64,000 nt of DNA from Temnopleurus reevesii (lineage: Eukaryota > Echinodermata > Echinoidea > Temnopleuroida > Temnopleuridae). Made by a program: the position numbers and the translations under genes. The stretch covers positions 346,087 through 410,086 of the forward strand of contig BQKZ01000001.1 in NCBI GenBank assembly GCA_036244855.1, in the 5' to 3' direction. This document shows positions 25,281-36,058 of the stretch, piece after piece (positions within the stretch are counted from its first letter, which is position 1; every line of letters begins with the position of its first letter). Under the pieces are notes generated by a model. It saw only the letters and a program-made list of their open reading frames with translations, was not told the DNA's origin and ran no database searches.

Positions 25281-28200
25281 GGGGGGGAGGCGGTGGAGAA
25301 GGAAAATGAAATGCAGACGTGACCAAGGTAATGGAGATGTATGACTGTAACGACTAGGGATTATAACGTTGGCCAAGGCCAATGGCTTCCAAACGAGATA
25401 TCATCATCACCCATTCAGACATTGAAACATAAATTTATTGTTCATTTATCTTTACTGGGCATGCTCAAATGAAATCTAATCTATTATGAAACATATACAT
25501 GCATCATTATAAAAGCATGACATGATTATCATAATATATTCGACTTGACAAGAAAAGGGGGGGGGGGGTGATCATGACGACAGCACAGTTAGTGAAACCT
25601 CATCTTATAACAAACTGATTTTGCTGGTCCATTTTCTTTAAATATTCTGGTTACCCTGGCATAATCTGAATTGTGATATAACAAGGTAACTTCCATGATC
25701 ATGGTGCGGTAAACCTATCAAATTTTGGAAAAAGAGAGAAAAATATGTCTGTGATAGTGACTAAAAATAATTCTTAAGATGTTATAATATCTTTTAAAAG
25801 CCACTTTTAACAATTGTTATTCTGTTTTGTGAAAAGCGGGAGATTACTGCGTTTTAAGGAGAAGATAAAAATGGGAAATGCGTCTTGACGTCAGGAAATT
25901 ACGTATGAAATATTAATCAGGGCAAAATGATAAAATATGAAATAAAAATCATCTGCTGGATGACTCGGTAGTTGACCTACTTGTCATGCTTGTGGTCAGT
26001 CTGAAATAGGTCAGATCTTTGAATAGTGAATGAACAAACCTGACCTCGGTCATGTCTAGAAGGAAGTTTAGGAAATTGAGGTTATCCCTTTACTTGCTTT
26101 ATATTGTTTTAATGTTTTCTTTATATATAAAAAGCGTGATTCAAAAGATATTATGACCCATATTATGAAAATCGCGCATGCACACTTAAAAAGTTTTACT
26201 CAGAAAAAGAGGGATTACTAATACATGCAGATTTTATGCGGCATCTGTCGACGAAAAACGTGCATACATTTGAATCTATTGGTAAACAGGCCTATTAGTA
26301 TTGGGGACAACCATGCTTGTCGGGGACGAATCTGTACAATATAGTGCAAAAATGAAAAGAAATGGTGAAATAATAGAGGTGATTTTATTCAATATTGTTT
26401 ATGATTTTATCACAGATACATGCCTGGATTCCTTTCAATCAATTTTCTTTTAAATTCTGCACATGTGTTTGTATATCATACAATGCGTATCTATCAGTTA
26501 TCGGGTTTTTTTTTTTTACTGCTTGCTGAAACTTCAAACTCTGGCTGAGAATGGTAATCTTCATTTTCATAAATAAAATACTTCAAAGCAAAATTAATAT
26601 GTTCAGACTTTTCTTTATTAAATCTAAAACGCGACGCTCGTATGGTGCTAAATTCCTGTCTGTATTTCGTTTCTGATCGAGGTCTGTGCTACACACATGG
26701 TCACACAATCACACATTATTCAGAGTCTATGACCATGACAATGGAATGACAGACAAGCATCAAGGACATCTACTATATAGATGAAGGTCACTTCTAAACC
26801 AATCATTCCATCGTGCTTTTTCTCCTATATAAAAAAGCGATTCAGCTGTAAAATCCAATCTCACGTTTATATAATTCCACTGAGGAGATAGAAAACTGTG
26901 CATGATGCCAAATTTGTGAATTTGTGCTTTTATATATATATATATATATATTTCGCAGAAAAAGAAATATTTTGGTAAATTTGGGAGTTGAGTTAACAAA
27001 AAAAAAAAAAAACCCATCACAATGTACATGTAGATAGAAAGGTAATGAAACATCTAGTGCAGCTCAATTGACAATTAATTTAAATATAGCTCACAACATG
27101 CACAGTTTTCATGATGATACAGCAAATTATTTTTAGTGATATTCATACCCTTGAATTTAACATTGAAACTTTTTATATAGTCGTGTATGACTTTCCCATC
27201 TTACAATGAAATTAATGAAAGTATGGGCTCTTTGTTGGAAAATATGATTGGTGGATTAATCAGCGGTTTGGCTTAAAATAGCCCATGAAAAAAATATATA
27301 TATTCATCGTCATTTTGCACGATTTCAGTGGCGTATTTGCTTGACATGCTTGAGGTAGAAACTGTCATTTGCCCAATTCAAAGGTGCGGGAGAAAGGAAG
27401 AACCAACAAAAACACCAACAAAAACACTACAAAAACAAACAAAAATCAACGGGTGAGAGAGCTTAAACTTTGTACAGATATGGATGATTCCCTGTAAGGT
27501 ATATATAATCATGCATTCTTGGATAAAGGGTGCATGCACCGGTTGTGAATCATTATTATGACCTGCTATTCTTGCAAGTAGGCCTACTCAAGAAAAAAAG
27601 TGGAAGCGGCACCCCCCCCCCCCCTGATCTTAACGGTAAAAAAAGTATACTTTGTCTTTTCCATCATCATTCTTCTGGTCGAACGCTATAGATAAACATC
27701 CTTAAACAAAAGCAAACCAAACAGACAAACAAACAAATAAACAATCTGATAATTTGTGTAAAATTTGAATAAATTGCAATATACTAAAAGTACAGGTTAG
27801 CTTTGTTCAGAGAAATCCTCATCTACAGTATGTGGCACTTCCATCTCATTTACTACTATTTACTCATATTTTCAGTTATTCTTTTGTGTGAGTGTCCTTG
27901 CCAATTCATGCTGCATCCCTCCTAACTGGCTGCAGTGTAGATGGAGTGCTCTCATTAAGTTGATACTATTTCCATTCATAAATCTCATTCACAGATTGTG
28001 ATGAAAAGCCGATGTGGTTAAAAAGACATTCGAATGACGTGAATACTGACTGTTCATCTCACCAGGCCGGTATCCCAACAGTCAATGAACCCAATCAAAT
28101 CTGATAAGTTTTTGGAATAAAACGTATTAATGTACCACACTGACGAAAAACCTAAGTCACGTTTTTGACTACCATGATCATGATTATAGTTATAATAATT

Positions 28201-30899
28201 GTTCATATTGATGGTTGAAAATGATCAATGAACAAGGCGTATGTGATACTATATTTTTAACAACATGAACAAGGACATTTGTTTTTTTTTCGCAAGAAAA
28301 CCGATGTAAAAAAAAAATGCAACAGACTTCAAGTACTGATTAAAGATGTTGAAATATGATATATTTGACCTTAATAACATAATCAGACTCCACGGCGATT
28401 TTTCATATTCACTGAATATAGCAACTTAATAGAAATGATAAAAAGGGTGCTTATCTATTCATACTCTTCGTACCTTCAAAGGCAAAATTTGATTCAACAA
28501 TTTAAAATACTGTCGACACTCTTGGATGTCCAACTGCCAGTGCATTTTTGTTGCTGAACTTCGATCAGAATGGTAAAGACAGAACTCAGAAAGTGATGTT
28601 TTAATTGATAGCTGTGAGAATAGTAGCTTAACAATTAAAGAGTGCATGTCCACACTACCAAAGTATATAATATTTTAGAACAGCAATAGATTTGACACAT
28701 TGTTTATTGCTTGATTTCTAAAGCATTGTGATGTGATATCTGGATCCATTTTCACAAGGATTATTAGGAAATCATTGATTGAATGTGATAATTGAATACT
28801 TTGTTAAAGATGTTATTTATAAACAAAAACGTTCGTTGCGTTTTAACGAATTGTTTTGGATTGTCGCGTAAAACGTATTTTGCAAGATTACAACATAAAC
28901 AGATAGAAACGCAAAGTTGTTTTTTTTTTTTTTTACAGAACCTTCATATCAGGATATAACTGTTTTCATTCTGGTAAAAGTTTGTCCTGTCACAGATAAA
29001 TTCGCTGAAAGTGTCTTTCAGTGTTTTCCGTTGGTTTTCCACGGGTCAGGGAAGAATGGCCGACAATATGTGCACTTTATTTATTTGAGTCATTTCAATT
29101 CAATCACATACAACGTGATATATCAAACTACGGTTATTGTGCTGGTTTGGAGTGTATGTGTGGATTTAACCAGTCAAAGGATACGGATAGCTTTTCAGCA
29201 GGTTTGACAGCTAACAACATCCACAACAACAACAATTACAAGAACAAGAACAACAATAATAACAACAAGTTGCGATTCCCTATTAACTATCCTTCTAATG
29301 AAAAGCGAACTTCAGCAAAGGTAGGCAGGTAGGTGAGATAGAAAACAGGAAAAGGGGAGACAAACTGAAACATACAAACGTATTCAGACATTAAAAAAAA
29401 ACATATCAACACTTCAACTATAATTTTATGTAATTATAATAATCTAGCTACATTGTATGCACTTTAAAATTTGACATTGTTATCACTTACACATATTCAT
29501 CATGTTCTTTGGAAATCCATAAAATAAGGAAACTCATAACAATCCATACCATGCAATTCATATATCTACTTTTGATATTAATTCACTAAAACCGAAAATA
29601 AAACTTCCGACGCGTACAGAGTTTGTTCATTGTGATAAAAATGTTTCCAAGTAATTGGTATAACGGAAGTGTTGGAAGTCCCTGGATGGAGATACAGAAA
29701 TGCATCACTTTCTCTTTCAATTCTAATCTACTCATTAAGAAAAAGAGCCCCTGTAAAACAGATAGATAAAGAGAATTTATTTGAGTGAATATTAGATATC
29801 ATTGTTCACATCACCATCAGAAAGAGGTACACAGAGATCAAACCAGATTTGTGAATTCAATTGACTTCTCTTGTTATAATCATTTACATTTTTTGTCGTC
29901 TCCTTCCCTTTCTACATTCTACACTAGACTTTTTCTTTTCTCTTTCATTTTTTCTTTACCAATTTTCTGTCAGAATGCATTGTACAATGAATCGAATTAC
30001 AAATATTAATACAATATTTGGCGCATTCTGTATTCGTAGACAAGAATATTAATACTGTATGTTCATGAAATATGATCGATTAGATCCAAGCAGAAAACAA
30101 GGCAGACAGTCACATAAATTTAATTTCAACATTTTTTCTTACGTTTATTAAGTTATGAAATTTGTCAAAATTGTTTGAAGATATCCGATCAAAGCCCATC
30201 CCTAGATGTCTGAGAATTGAAGATATTCAATCACATCAGACAATATGAATACTACACACCCGTGTGCCTTTATTCAGAGTTGCTTTATATTTCATCATCA
30301 AACGTTTAGCTGACACAGTTTAATCTAGGTTCACGGTATTAACAAAGAATTATCAGCATTACATTTCCTCTTCAAAAGTAATTGTGTGAGAACGAGGTTT
30401 TATCGTTAAAAATATACAATGTTCTCCAAATGTCATTGATAATGGCAAAGATTATCACGACATTACACACCCAAATGGAAGAGGGAACGTTATGTACCAA
30501 GAACTTGCTATTATGCGTGTTTGGGGGCATTTTTGAACTCTATATTTCCAACGCAAAATCAAGAAAAATAACAACAAGATCCAACCCATCTGATCTGAAA
30601 GAAGATGTACATGTGAGGGACGTATCACACCAACGTTTGCTGAATTATTATCAGGTCAAGATGTTTTTTTATTTTCAAACTTGAACAGATTAACAAACAC
30701 ATCTGACAGATACAGATGGACGGACAGTAATTATGACACAATGCGCTACATCATTCGACACCGTACTCTCTGCCATCTCATGAACAAGAGTAATCTGAAG
30801 TCGTCGCAACTTTTTCATCAGAAATAACCTACGTCGCTCGCAAGCGTCATCTAAAATGAACAGAACTTAATATCTTCGCATACGACTGAAGAAAAGAAG
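25281..30899. other. Noncoding stretch
   Basis: Contains G12 (25557-25568), C13 (27612-27624), an AT microsatellite (26931-26952), A-rich AAAC-type runs near 27405-27445 and 27700-27745, and a CAA/AAC-rich run (29222-29270). A direct TCGTCGCAA repeat sits at 30801 and 30965. One CRE palindrome at 25886-25893. No gene recognised. Confidence 0.5.
26931..26952. repeat. (TA)n microsatellite
   Basis: About 22 bp of alternating T and A. Confidence 0.9.
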
Positions 30900-33170
30900 G
30901 ATAAGTATCTGACGTCAAGAAATCATGTATTTTATAGAACTCGAGTCCATTTGCCGATGCAATGTCGTCGCAAACTCATTGTAACTTGTAAGCAAAAAAT
31001 AACGCAATCTACGTGAGAGCCATGATCCTTTTGAGACGAAACTGGAGATGCTGCGAAAGTATGACGTCACAGTGTAATGACTTTCATCCACTCTCCTCCT
31101 GCTCCGTAATCAATGTCGCAGTCTGTGACTTTCACGACCTAATTGGTGTTCTAGTTAGCTGGTAAACGTATCAGTGTCTCCTCAAAAAAAAAATATATGA
31201 CCTAGTATCTATATGTTTTTATCTCGAATAATTGTATATGATTGCTAACAAGTGGGACATGATTCATATTATTATGCCTGTTGTCCCAAGAGTAACGACG
31301 ACCACATGAAGACCTGTCTCGTAAAATTTTGATGGCTGAACAAATAATGATAATAATAATGACAATAATGAAGACTATTTGAAAATGCACGTTATTCTAT
31401 TTTCACACAAATGGATGGATGAAATGGATAAAATATGTTTTGCCAGTTAATTCCAAACTAATTTAATTTGCCTTTCGAGCATTGAATTTTGCACAAAATG
31501 CATAGGTTGTGTAAACATGGTAAATGCTGGCGAAATTGAATGATCAAAACAGTCGTCGAATTGAGAACAGTTTAAAAAAAATGGCTTGGAAAACCCAGAT
31601 AAACCTACTAATGAGTCCATTTCTCTTTTGCGCTCCCTTATGATATGATAATATTGAATAAAAACAGAGAGCTTGTGTGCATCGGAAGAAGGTATCATTC
31701 TGTCAAAAACATGTTCAAAACAATCGATTGTGGTCGTCTGTTTATTGGTTCCATGTTAGTGTGGTTTCCGGATTTTGATTAATACTTACTTCAACATTTT
31801 AGGAGAAAGAAGAAAAATGAGAATGTAGACAAATAGATGGAAAGGGAGTATATGCCAGGGCCGCAGAATTGCGGGGGGGGGGGGGGGGCAGCAAACGCCC
31901 TTCAGATTCCCCCAGACGAGTGTTCCCTGTTTATGACCGCTGATAAGTAATGAAGGAAGTGGATGAGGAGATGGGTCTGGGATTCAAGTAACCGTAATTT
32001 CGAATCGCCATCATTATAGTGCCAAAAACTATCATCTCCCTTTCACAAGCTATGAATTTTCAAATGGTTAATGATTTCTTCTGACGGGGATGCTTAGTTT
32101 ATTATTTGTGGCAGAATCTGTGACGTGTTAGGGGATAACTCCCCATTTGATTTGTAGGCCTATGTGAATATGACTTTTGTCAAAAATACATGCAGAAGTG
32201 ATAAAAGCAGGCTATACTCAATCGAAAACAACAACAACATTTTGTTGACTTGGTATACAGAATGAATGGAGAGTTGTCTGACATGACGTCACAGTTTCTG
32301 TCTGGTGACGGATACCCATCAGTGATAGGGATCACAATATTTTTGAAATCATCATTCATCATTGAAAAATCATTAATTTTCAACGGATAATCCGACTTTG
32401 CTCACTTACATTGATTATCTGGTTTGTCTTCATCCAGTGATAGCACAATGATTCCACGGGTAGGTTCTCATAGCGTTTTTGCAATTGCAATCATTCGAAA
32501 GTATTCTGGATATCGTTTGGAAGGATTACTAGCAAAAATGGAGCTGGTGGAATCAACTTGGCGTAATATCTAGCTAATGACGACGATGATATTGATGATG
32601 GTGATGATAACATTGAAACGTCAGGAGCGGCAAAACATATATGTTTCCATCGTCAAACAAGAATATGTGATTTATTAATCAAGTAAAATATAATCGCCTA
32701 AAAAGAAGTAAAGATGTAACGCTTGAAAAATTTTCAAAAATGATCTTCCAGGTACCAATGGATTTTCACTGCTGGAATTGCATTATCATAATAATTTTTA
32801 AGACTATGCGTTTGTTCGTCTGGTGAAAATAATTATATACAAGAAAGGAAAATCTGTATTCACTGTTTGTAATGAGTCTATCCGCTGCCGCGTCACCTCC
32901 CACGCATGTGTGTATGAACATCTGGAGTGTATTACCAATGTGTCTGAACTGAATGATTATTATGCTCGTCCAGACACACAGTCGTTGACTTGTCTGCTGT
33001 AGGGTATCGTACGACACTGCACACAGACGTCGGTTATCGCATGCACTCATACATGTGTAGTCTGCAGACTTTCATACTTCACATCCAATGCTTACTTTCA
33101 AAGTCAAATTAAGATTACATTTCAGCTATTTGTGACCAAAATAACTGTGTGATAAGATTTGTTGTCCATC
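30900..33170 (+). promoter_or_regulatory. Presumed 5' flank of the MADF-BESS gene with three palindromic CRE-type motifs
   Basis: TGACGTCA occurs at 30910-30917, 31062-31069 and 32284-32291. The latter two share the 13-mer ATGACGTCACAGT. This 8-mer is the classical CREB/ATF site, but use here is an inference. No convincing TATA box or transcription start could be placed. A G16 tract lies at 31873-31888 and a short GAT-rich run at about 32578-32610. No coding exon seen. Confidence 0.3.
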
Positions 33171-33570
33171 ATGGAGTCATCTGGACAGAATGAAGAAGAT
33201 ATCAAAGAGGAATGTGTGGAGATTATTGCAGAAATCGATGCAGAATCTGTGGTGGAAACATCGGCTATATCGATATCTGAGAACGAGCAGAGTTCAGAGA
33301 GTAGGGGTGCCAGTCGCAGGGGCGTCTTTATGAACGACAGCAGTCTCGAATCAACAGCCGGTGGTAGTGATGATAATGTGATTCTCCTTGATAGGGGTGA
33401 ACGAGAACCATACTGGACCAGTGGAAGGCCTGAAAGAGAGACGATCAAGAGTCTGATTGATATGGTTAGAAGTCAGCCAGAGATATGGGACATCACCAAC
33501 GCAGCATACAGGGAGAAACTATTGAGGAAAAGAAGCTTCCGGAGGATTGCTGAACAGCTGGGATGGTCAA
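33171..33570 (+). CDS. MADF-BESS gene, exon 1 (start codon and first half of MADF domain)
   Basis: Encodes residues 1-133 plus one base. ATG at 33171 is chosen because an in-frame TAA lies five codons upstream (33153-33155) and the context is favourable (A at -3, G at +4). The MADF domain opens with a helix ending in PEIWD (W106), then Y113 and the RRIAEQLG helix. F123 stands where many family members have tryptophan. The donor is GTAAAT at 33571, leaving a phase-1 junction immediately after GWS. If the intron is retained, the frame closes at 33605 and the domain is truncated. A possible acceptor (ATTTCAG at 33119-33125) just upstream means an untranslated first exon could exist; this is not proven. 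Confidence 0.88.
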
Positions 33571-35351
33571 GTAAATGTTTATTTCATTTTGTAGAATGCA
33601 TTTAAATATACTTTCGGGATAATGTTTTCGTCATAGGCATAGCTTGTGAGAGTCAAATTGCTTGTCAATTGAAATATGTATTCATGATTTACTTCACATC
33701 TGCCAGAAAAGAAGATATTTACATTGAATACAATAACAATGAATCCTATAGCAGAATATTGTTAGATAGGGAAACAGAGAAATGTATGGATTTAAAATAG
33801 TATGACGAAAAGGACGAAAGATACCTGGCGCCACTGGAACCGCGCAGATATTTTTTTTTACTTTGACACTTCTTCCGCTTTCATATGATGCTGCCCCTGC
33901 TCGCACCAACCTGAAAATAATAATAATTTTGAAAAATAATATAAGAGATAACATTGAAGGTTTATTATCTACCATCACTCACGGTTGACAACTAATAATC
34001 TGCAATTTGTAGATAATCATGTTAAGAGAGTATGACAGCAATCACCAGATGATGATCGATTACTATATTTTACACATTTTTAGCTGCACGATTATAGTCT
34101 CAAGCGCTGTAATATCTTTTTATGTTTTCCACACTCTCCTTTTAGCCGAAGACGTGATCAAGAAATACAATAATCTTCGGACGTACTACACCAAGGAGAT
34201 CATCAAGCAAAAGAGAAGTGCGAGTTATCAGTCAAAGTGGCCCTACTTTGAACAGATTGATTCCTTTCTTCGTAGGACTGTTCACAAGAGACAACCAGCA
34301 TCGGCAAACAGATGGGTAAGACACTCGAAACATATCAACCAATCGAATATAGTTCTCACATGTTTATATTTTATGTACTTGTTGATATCTAAATCATAGG
34401 ATTTTCATGGCATTGTACTAAAATTAATATGTTTATGGTCTAATGTACATGGCTTGGATTGCGATGCTTTTCTCCAGCTCTCTGGAACTGATCTAATTCT
34501 GTGCATAAATCTAGTATTAGTTAATTTAATGTTGTGGTACAGTAAAAAAAGAAAGAAAAAAAGTCACGTATTAAGTATTTCTACAATTCTAATACTCCCT
34601 ATATTGTTATTCCTTTAATCAACAGTCCCGTTTAGCTGGCAGAAACACCCCTGATCGTTTCGGAGGACATGACAACCTCCAACTCACTTCATTCAAGAGG
34701 AAGCGGCAGATGGGGAATAGTGGGGATGTAAGACAAAGAAGTAACTTTGGCAATCGGGTGGCAGCAACAGTATCAACTCCGCCTGCTGAACCGTCAACAC
34801 AACCAACTGTCCTGTCACCAACATCTTCTGCAGGAACTCGGGGACAGCAGAACAGTTCAATAAACATCTCACAAGTGCGAAGTTTAGCATCACAGCAGCA
34901 GCAGCAGCAGCATCAGCAACAGCAGCCGACATCATCAATGCCATCATCCACTCAGGTGCCAAGACAACAGTCCCGACAATCATCAACCCTTTCACTTCCG
35001 GCGTCATCATCGTCGGTTGCATCCAGAGGCTTGCATGTGCAGCTTCAGAGGAAACAGAATCAATATCAGCAGCAAAATCCACAGCAGATGCAGCAACATG
35101 GAAAGTCTAAATCATCGCCAATGACATCAGGTACAGGAGCAACGTCTTCAGTCACGGCGTACCAATCAGCGCCGGCTCAGCTCCCGTCATCTTCGTTGGG
35201 ACAACACTTGATGGAGAGCAATGACGTCATCTTTGGTAGGCTGGTCACCAGTCAGTTGTCTAAGATCCCAGAAGGTCGTAAGAAGGAACAGTTGAAGATC
35301 AAGCTCATGCAGCAGTTGGTGCAAGCCATGTTTGGTGAGGAGCAGCATTGA
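33171..35351 (+). CDS. MADF-BESS domain protein, Adf-1/Dip3-like transcription regulator (3 exons, 431 aa)
   Basis: Spliced model: 33171-33570, 34146-34315 and 34626-35351, totalling 1296 nt including the TGA stop. The protein has an acidic N-terminus (about residues 1-45), a MADF domain (about 88-178), a basic patch KRKR at 214-217 that could be a nuclear localisation signal, a low-complexity Ser/Gln/Pro-rich middle, and a C-terminal BESS motif (about 393-426). MADF domains are Myb/SANT-like helix bundles that bind DNA; BESS motifs mediate protein-protein contacts, including self-association, in Drosophila Adf-1 and Dip3. The MADF-then-BESS order is the family's standard layout, so a nuclear DNA-binding regulator is the natural reading. 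Target genes cannot be inferred. Family membership is strong because both conserved ends appear in one open frame only after removing two GT-AG introns. Orthology to a named gene is not claimed, as MADF-BESS families are large and diverge fast. Confidence 0.9.
33571..34145 (+). other. Intron 1 of the MADF-BESS gene
   Basis: 575 bp, GT at 33571 and a pyrimidine-rich run before TTTTAG ending at 34145. It splits the MADF domain in phase 1, between the helix ending in GWS and the one beginning with TEDV. Joining restores a threonine codon (A + CC) and continues the domain without a gap. No other coding signal is visible inside it. Confidence 0.85.
34146..34315 (+). CDS. MADF-BESS gene, exon 2 (second half of MADF domain)
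   Basis: 170 nt encoding residues 134-190. It carries the most diagnostic MADF segment: KKYNNLR (139-145), where the usual Trp of the family's KxxWxxLR-type core is Tyr141, followed by a basic stretch and KWPYFEQIDSFL (164-175), the typical WpyfexldFL ending. The donor GTAAGA at 34316 follows a TGG codon, giving a phase-0 junction. The exon is bounded by good acceptor and donor signals, and the frame is open beyond both ends only by chance (about 34019-34399). Confidence 0.88.
34316..34625 (+). other. Intron 2 of the MADF-BESS gene
   Basis: 310 bp, GTAAGA donor at 34316 and AACAG acceptor ending at 34625 after a T-rich tract. Phase 0. It separates the DNA-binding domain from the low-complexity and BESS part. 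Nothing else recognised within it. Confidence 0.82.
34626..35351 (+). CDS. MADF-BESS gene, exon 3 (low-complexity linker, polyglutamine, BESS motif)
   Basis: Encodes residues 191-431 and ends in TGA at 35349-35351. After the basic patch KRKR (214-217) comes a long Ser/Thr/Pro/Gln-rich linker with no expected fold. A CAG-rich run encodes six Gln, one His and four Gln (280-290), and a second Gln-rich patch covers about 329-347. The C-terminal segment from FGRLV to QAMF (about 393-426), with its RKKEQLKIKLMQQL core, matches the BESS pattern of hydrophobic residues around a basic centre. The CAG run is a likely site of length variation between alleles. The opposite strand is also open here (34693-35082), but only as a shadow of the repeat-rich codons. 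Confidence 0.88.
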   Translation, partial: SRLAGRNTPDRFGGHDNLQLTSFKRKRQMGNSGDVRQRSNFGNRVAATVSTPPAEPSTQPTVLSPTSSAGTRGQQNSSINISQVRSLASQQQQQQHQQQQPTSSMPSSTQVPRQQSRQSSTLSLPASSSSVASRGLHVQLQRKQNQYQQQNPQQMQQHGKSKSSPMTSGTGATSSVTAYQSAPAQLPSSSLGQHLMESNDVIFGRLVTSQLSKIPEGRKKEQLKIKLMQQLVQAMFGEEQH

Positions 35352-35400
35352 TTTACCGACACTGAACTGTACATTTACAACGACTGGTTGATAGGGGAAC

Positions 35401-35464
35401 GGTTTGCTATTCTGAAGGTTCGTTATCCCGAAAGCTCACCATTCTGATAGTTCGACATGCGAAA
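35401..35464 (+). repeat. Four in-phase degenerate 16-bp tandem units
   Basis: Units at 35401-35416, 35417-35432, 35433-35448 and 35449-35464 are GGTTTGCTATTCTGAA, GGTTCGTTATCCCGAA, AGCTCACCATTCTGAT and AGTTCGACATGCGAAA. They share an RGTTCG-like start and a YYNGAA-like end at exactly 16-bp spacing. A possible further decayed unit follows. They start 49 bp after the stop codon. I recall similar GGTTCGTTATTCCGAA-type repeats in invertebrate genomes, but cannot verify that here. Confidence 0.6.
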
Positions 35465-35865
35465 TTTCAGCAATCCAAATAGCAGAACTTTGGAATTACA
35501 AAGGGTGAATTTTGAATCCTTTCGCGCGATTTTCAGTTTTTCGATTAAATAACCTTCAAAATAATGGCAAAATATTCAGATTGACGAATTATGTTGTTAT
35601 TTACAAAATCGAACAGTGTAGCCGTTGGACTCATTCTGAATAAGGAACCACGTCTGTAACAATTCTAATTATATTGGGATATCTTGCCCAAATCTCCAGA
35701 ATGGAGACTTTAAAAAAAAATCTGTAATTGAAGATATTTGGACATCATGTTCTCAACAAGTCGCATCTCTGATAATAATTCGGTCATGCTATGTTTATTC
35801 AACGAAATAATGAAGTCTAATCTGATGATTGTCTATCTCATGTATTTTCAGATTTGTGACATGGA

Positions 35866-35866
35866 A

Positions 35867-35900
<34 letters not shown>

Positions 35901-35901
35901 C

Positions 35902-35938
<37 letters not shown>

Positions 35939-35947
35939 GGAGAGAGG
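35866..35947 (+). repeat. (GA)n microsatellite
   Basis: About 80 bp of GA dinucleotides with a few C and G interruptions. Open frames through it only encode alternating Glu/Arg and are not genes. Confidence 0.95.
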
Positions 35948-36058
35948 CAGAATTGGAGTTGGAGGAGGGGTGAACGTGTCAAGACTAGGGATTCCAAAAG
36001 CGATTATTATTTTTTTAATCGAGTATCATGCATAGCAGTCTAAAATATTTCAATTAAA

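Larger units (their letters stand above)
35352..36058 (+). other. Probable 3' untranslated region of the MADF-BESS gene
   Basis: Begins after the TGA. ATTAAA variants of the polyadenylation signal occur at 35544-35549 and 36053-36058; I see no AATAAA in between, so the true end is uncertain. It contains the 16-bp repeat at 35401-35464 and the GA microsatellite at 35866-35947, which would be transcribed if the distal site is used. Confidence 0.4.

Noticed and set aside
25046..25382. Frames running through the N block
   Set aside because: Composed mostly of undetermined bases.
33122..33448. 108-codon minus-strand open frame
   Set aside because: Antisense shadow of exon 1.
34693..35082. 129-codon minus-strand open frame
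   Set aside because: Lies opposite exon 3 and is an antisense shadow of its Gln/Ser codons.
35738..36043. Two overlapping Glu/Arg-rich frames
   Set aside because: Encoded by the GA microsatellite in the probable 3' UTR.
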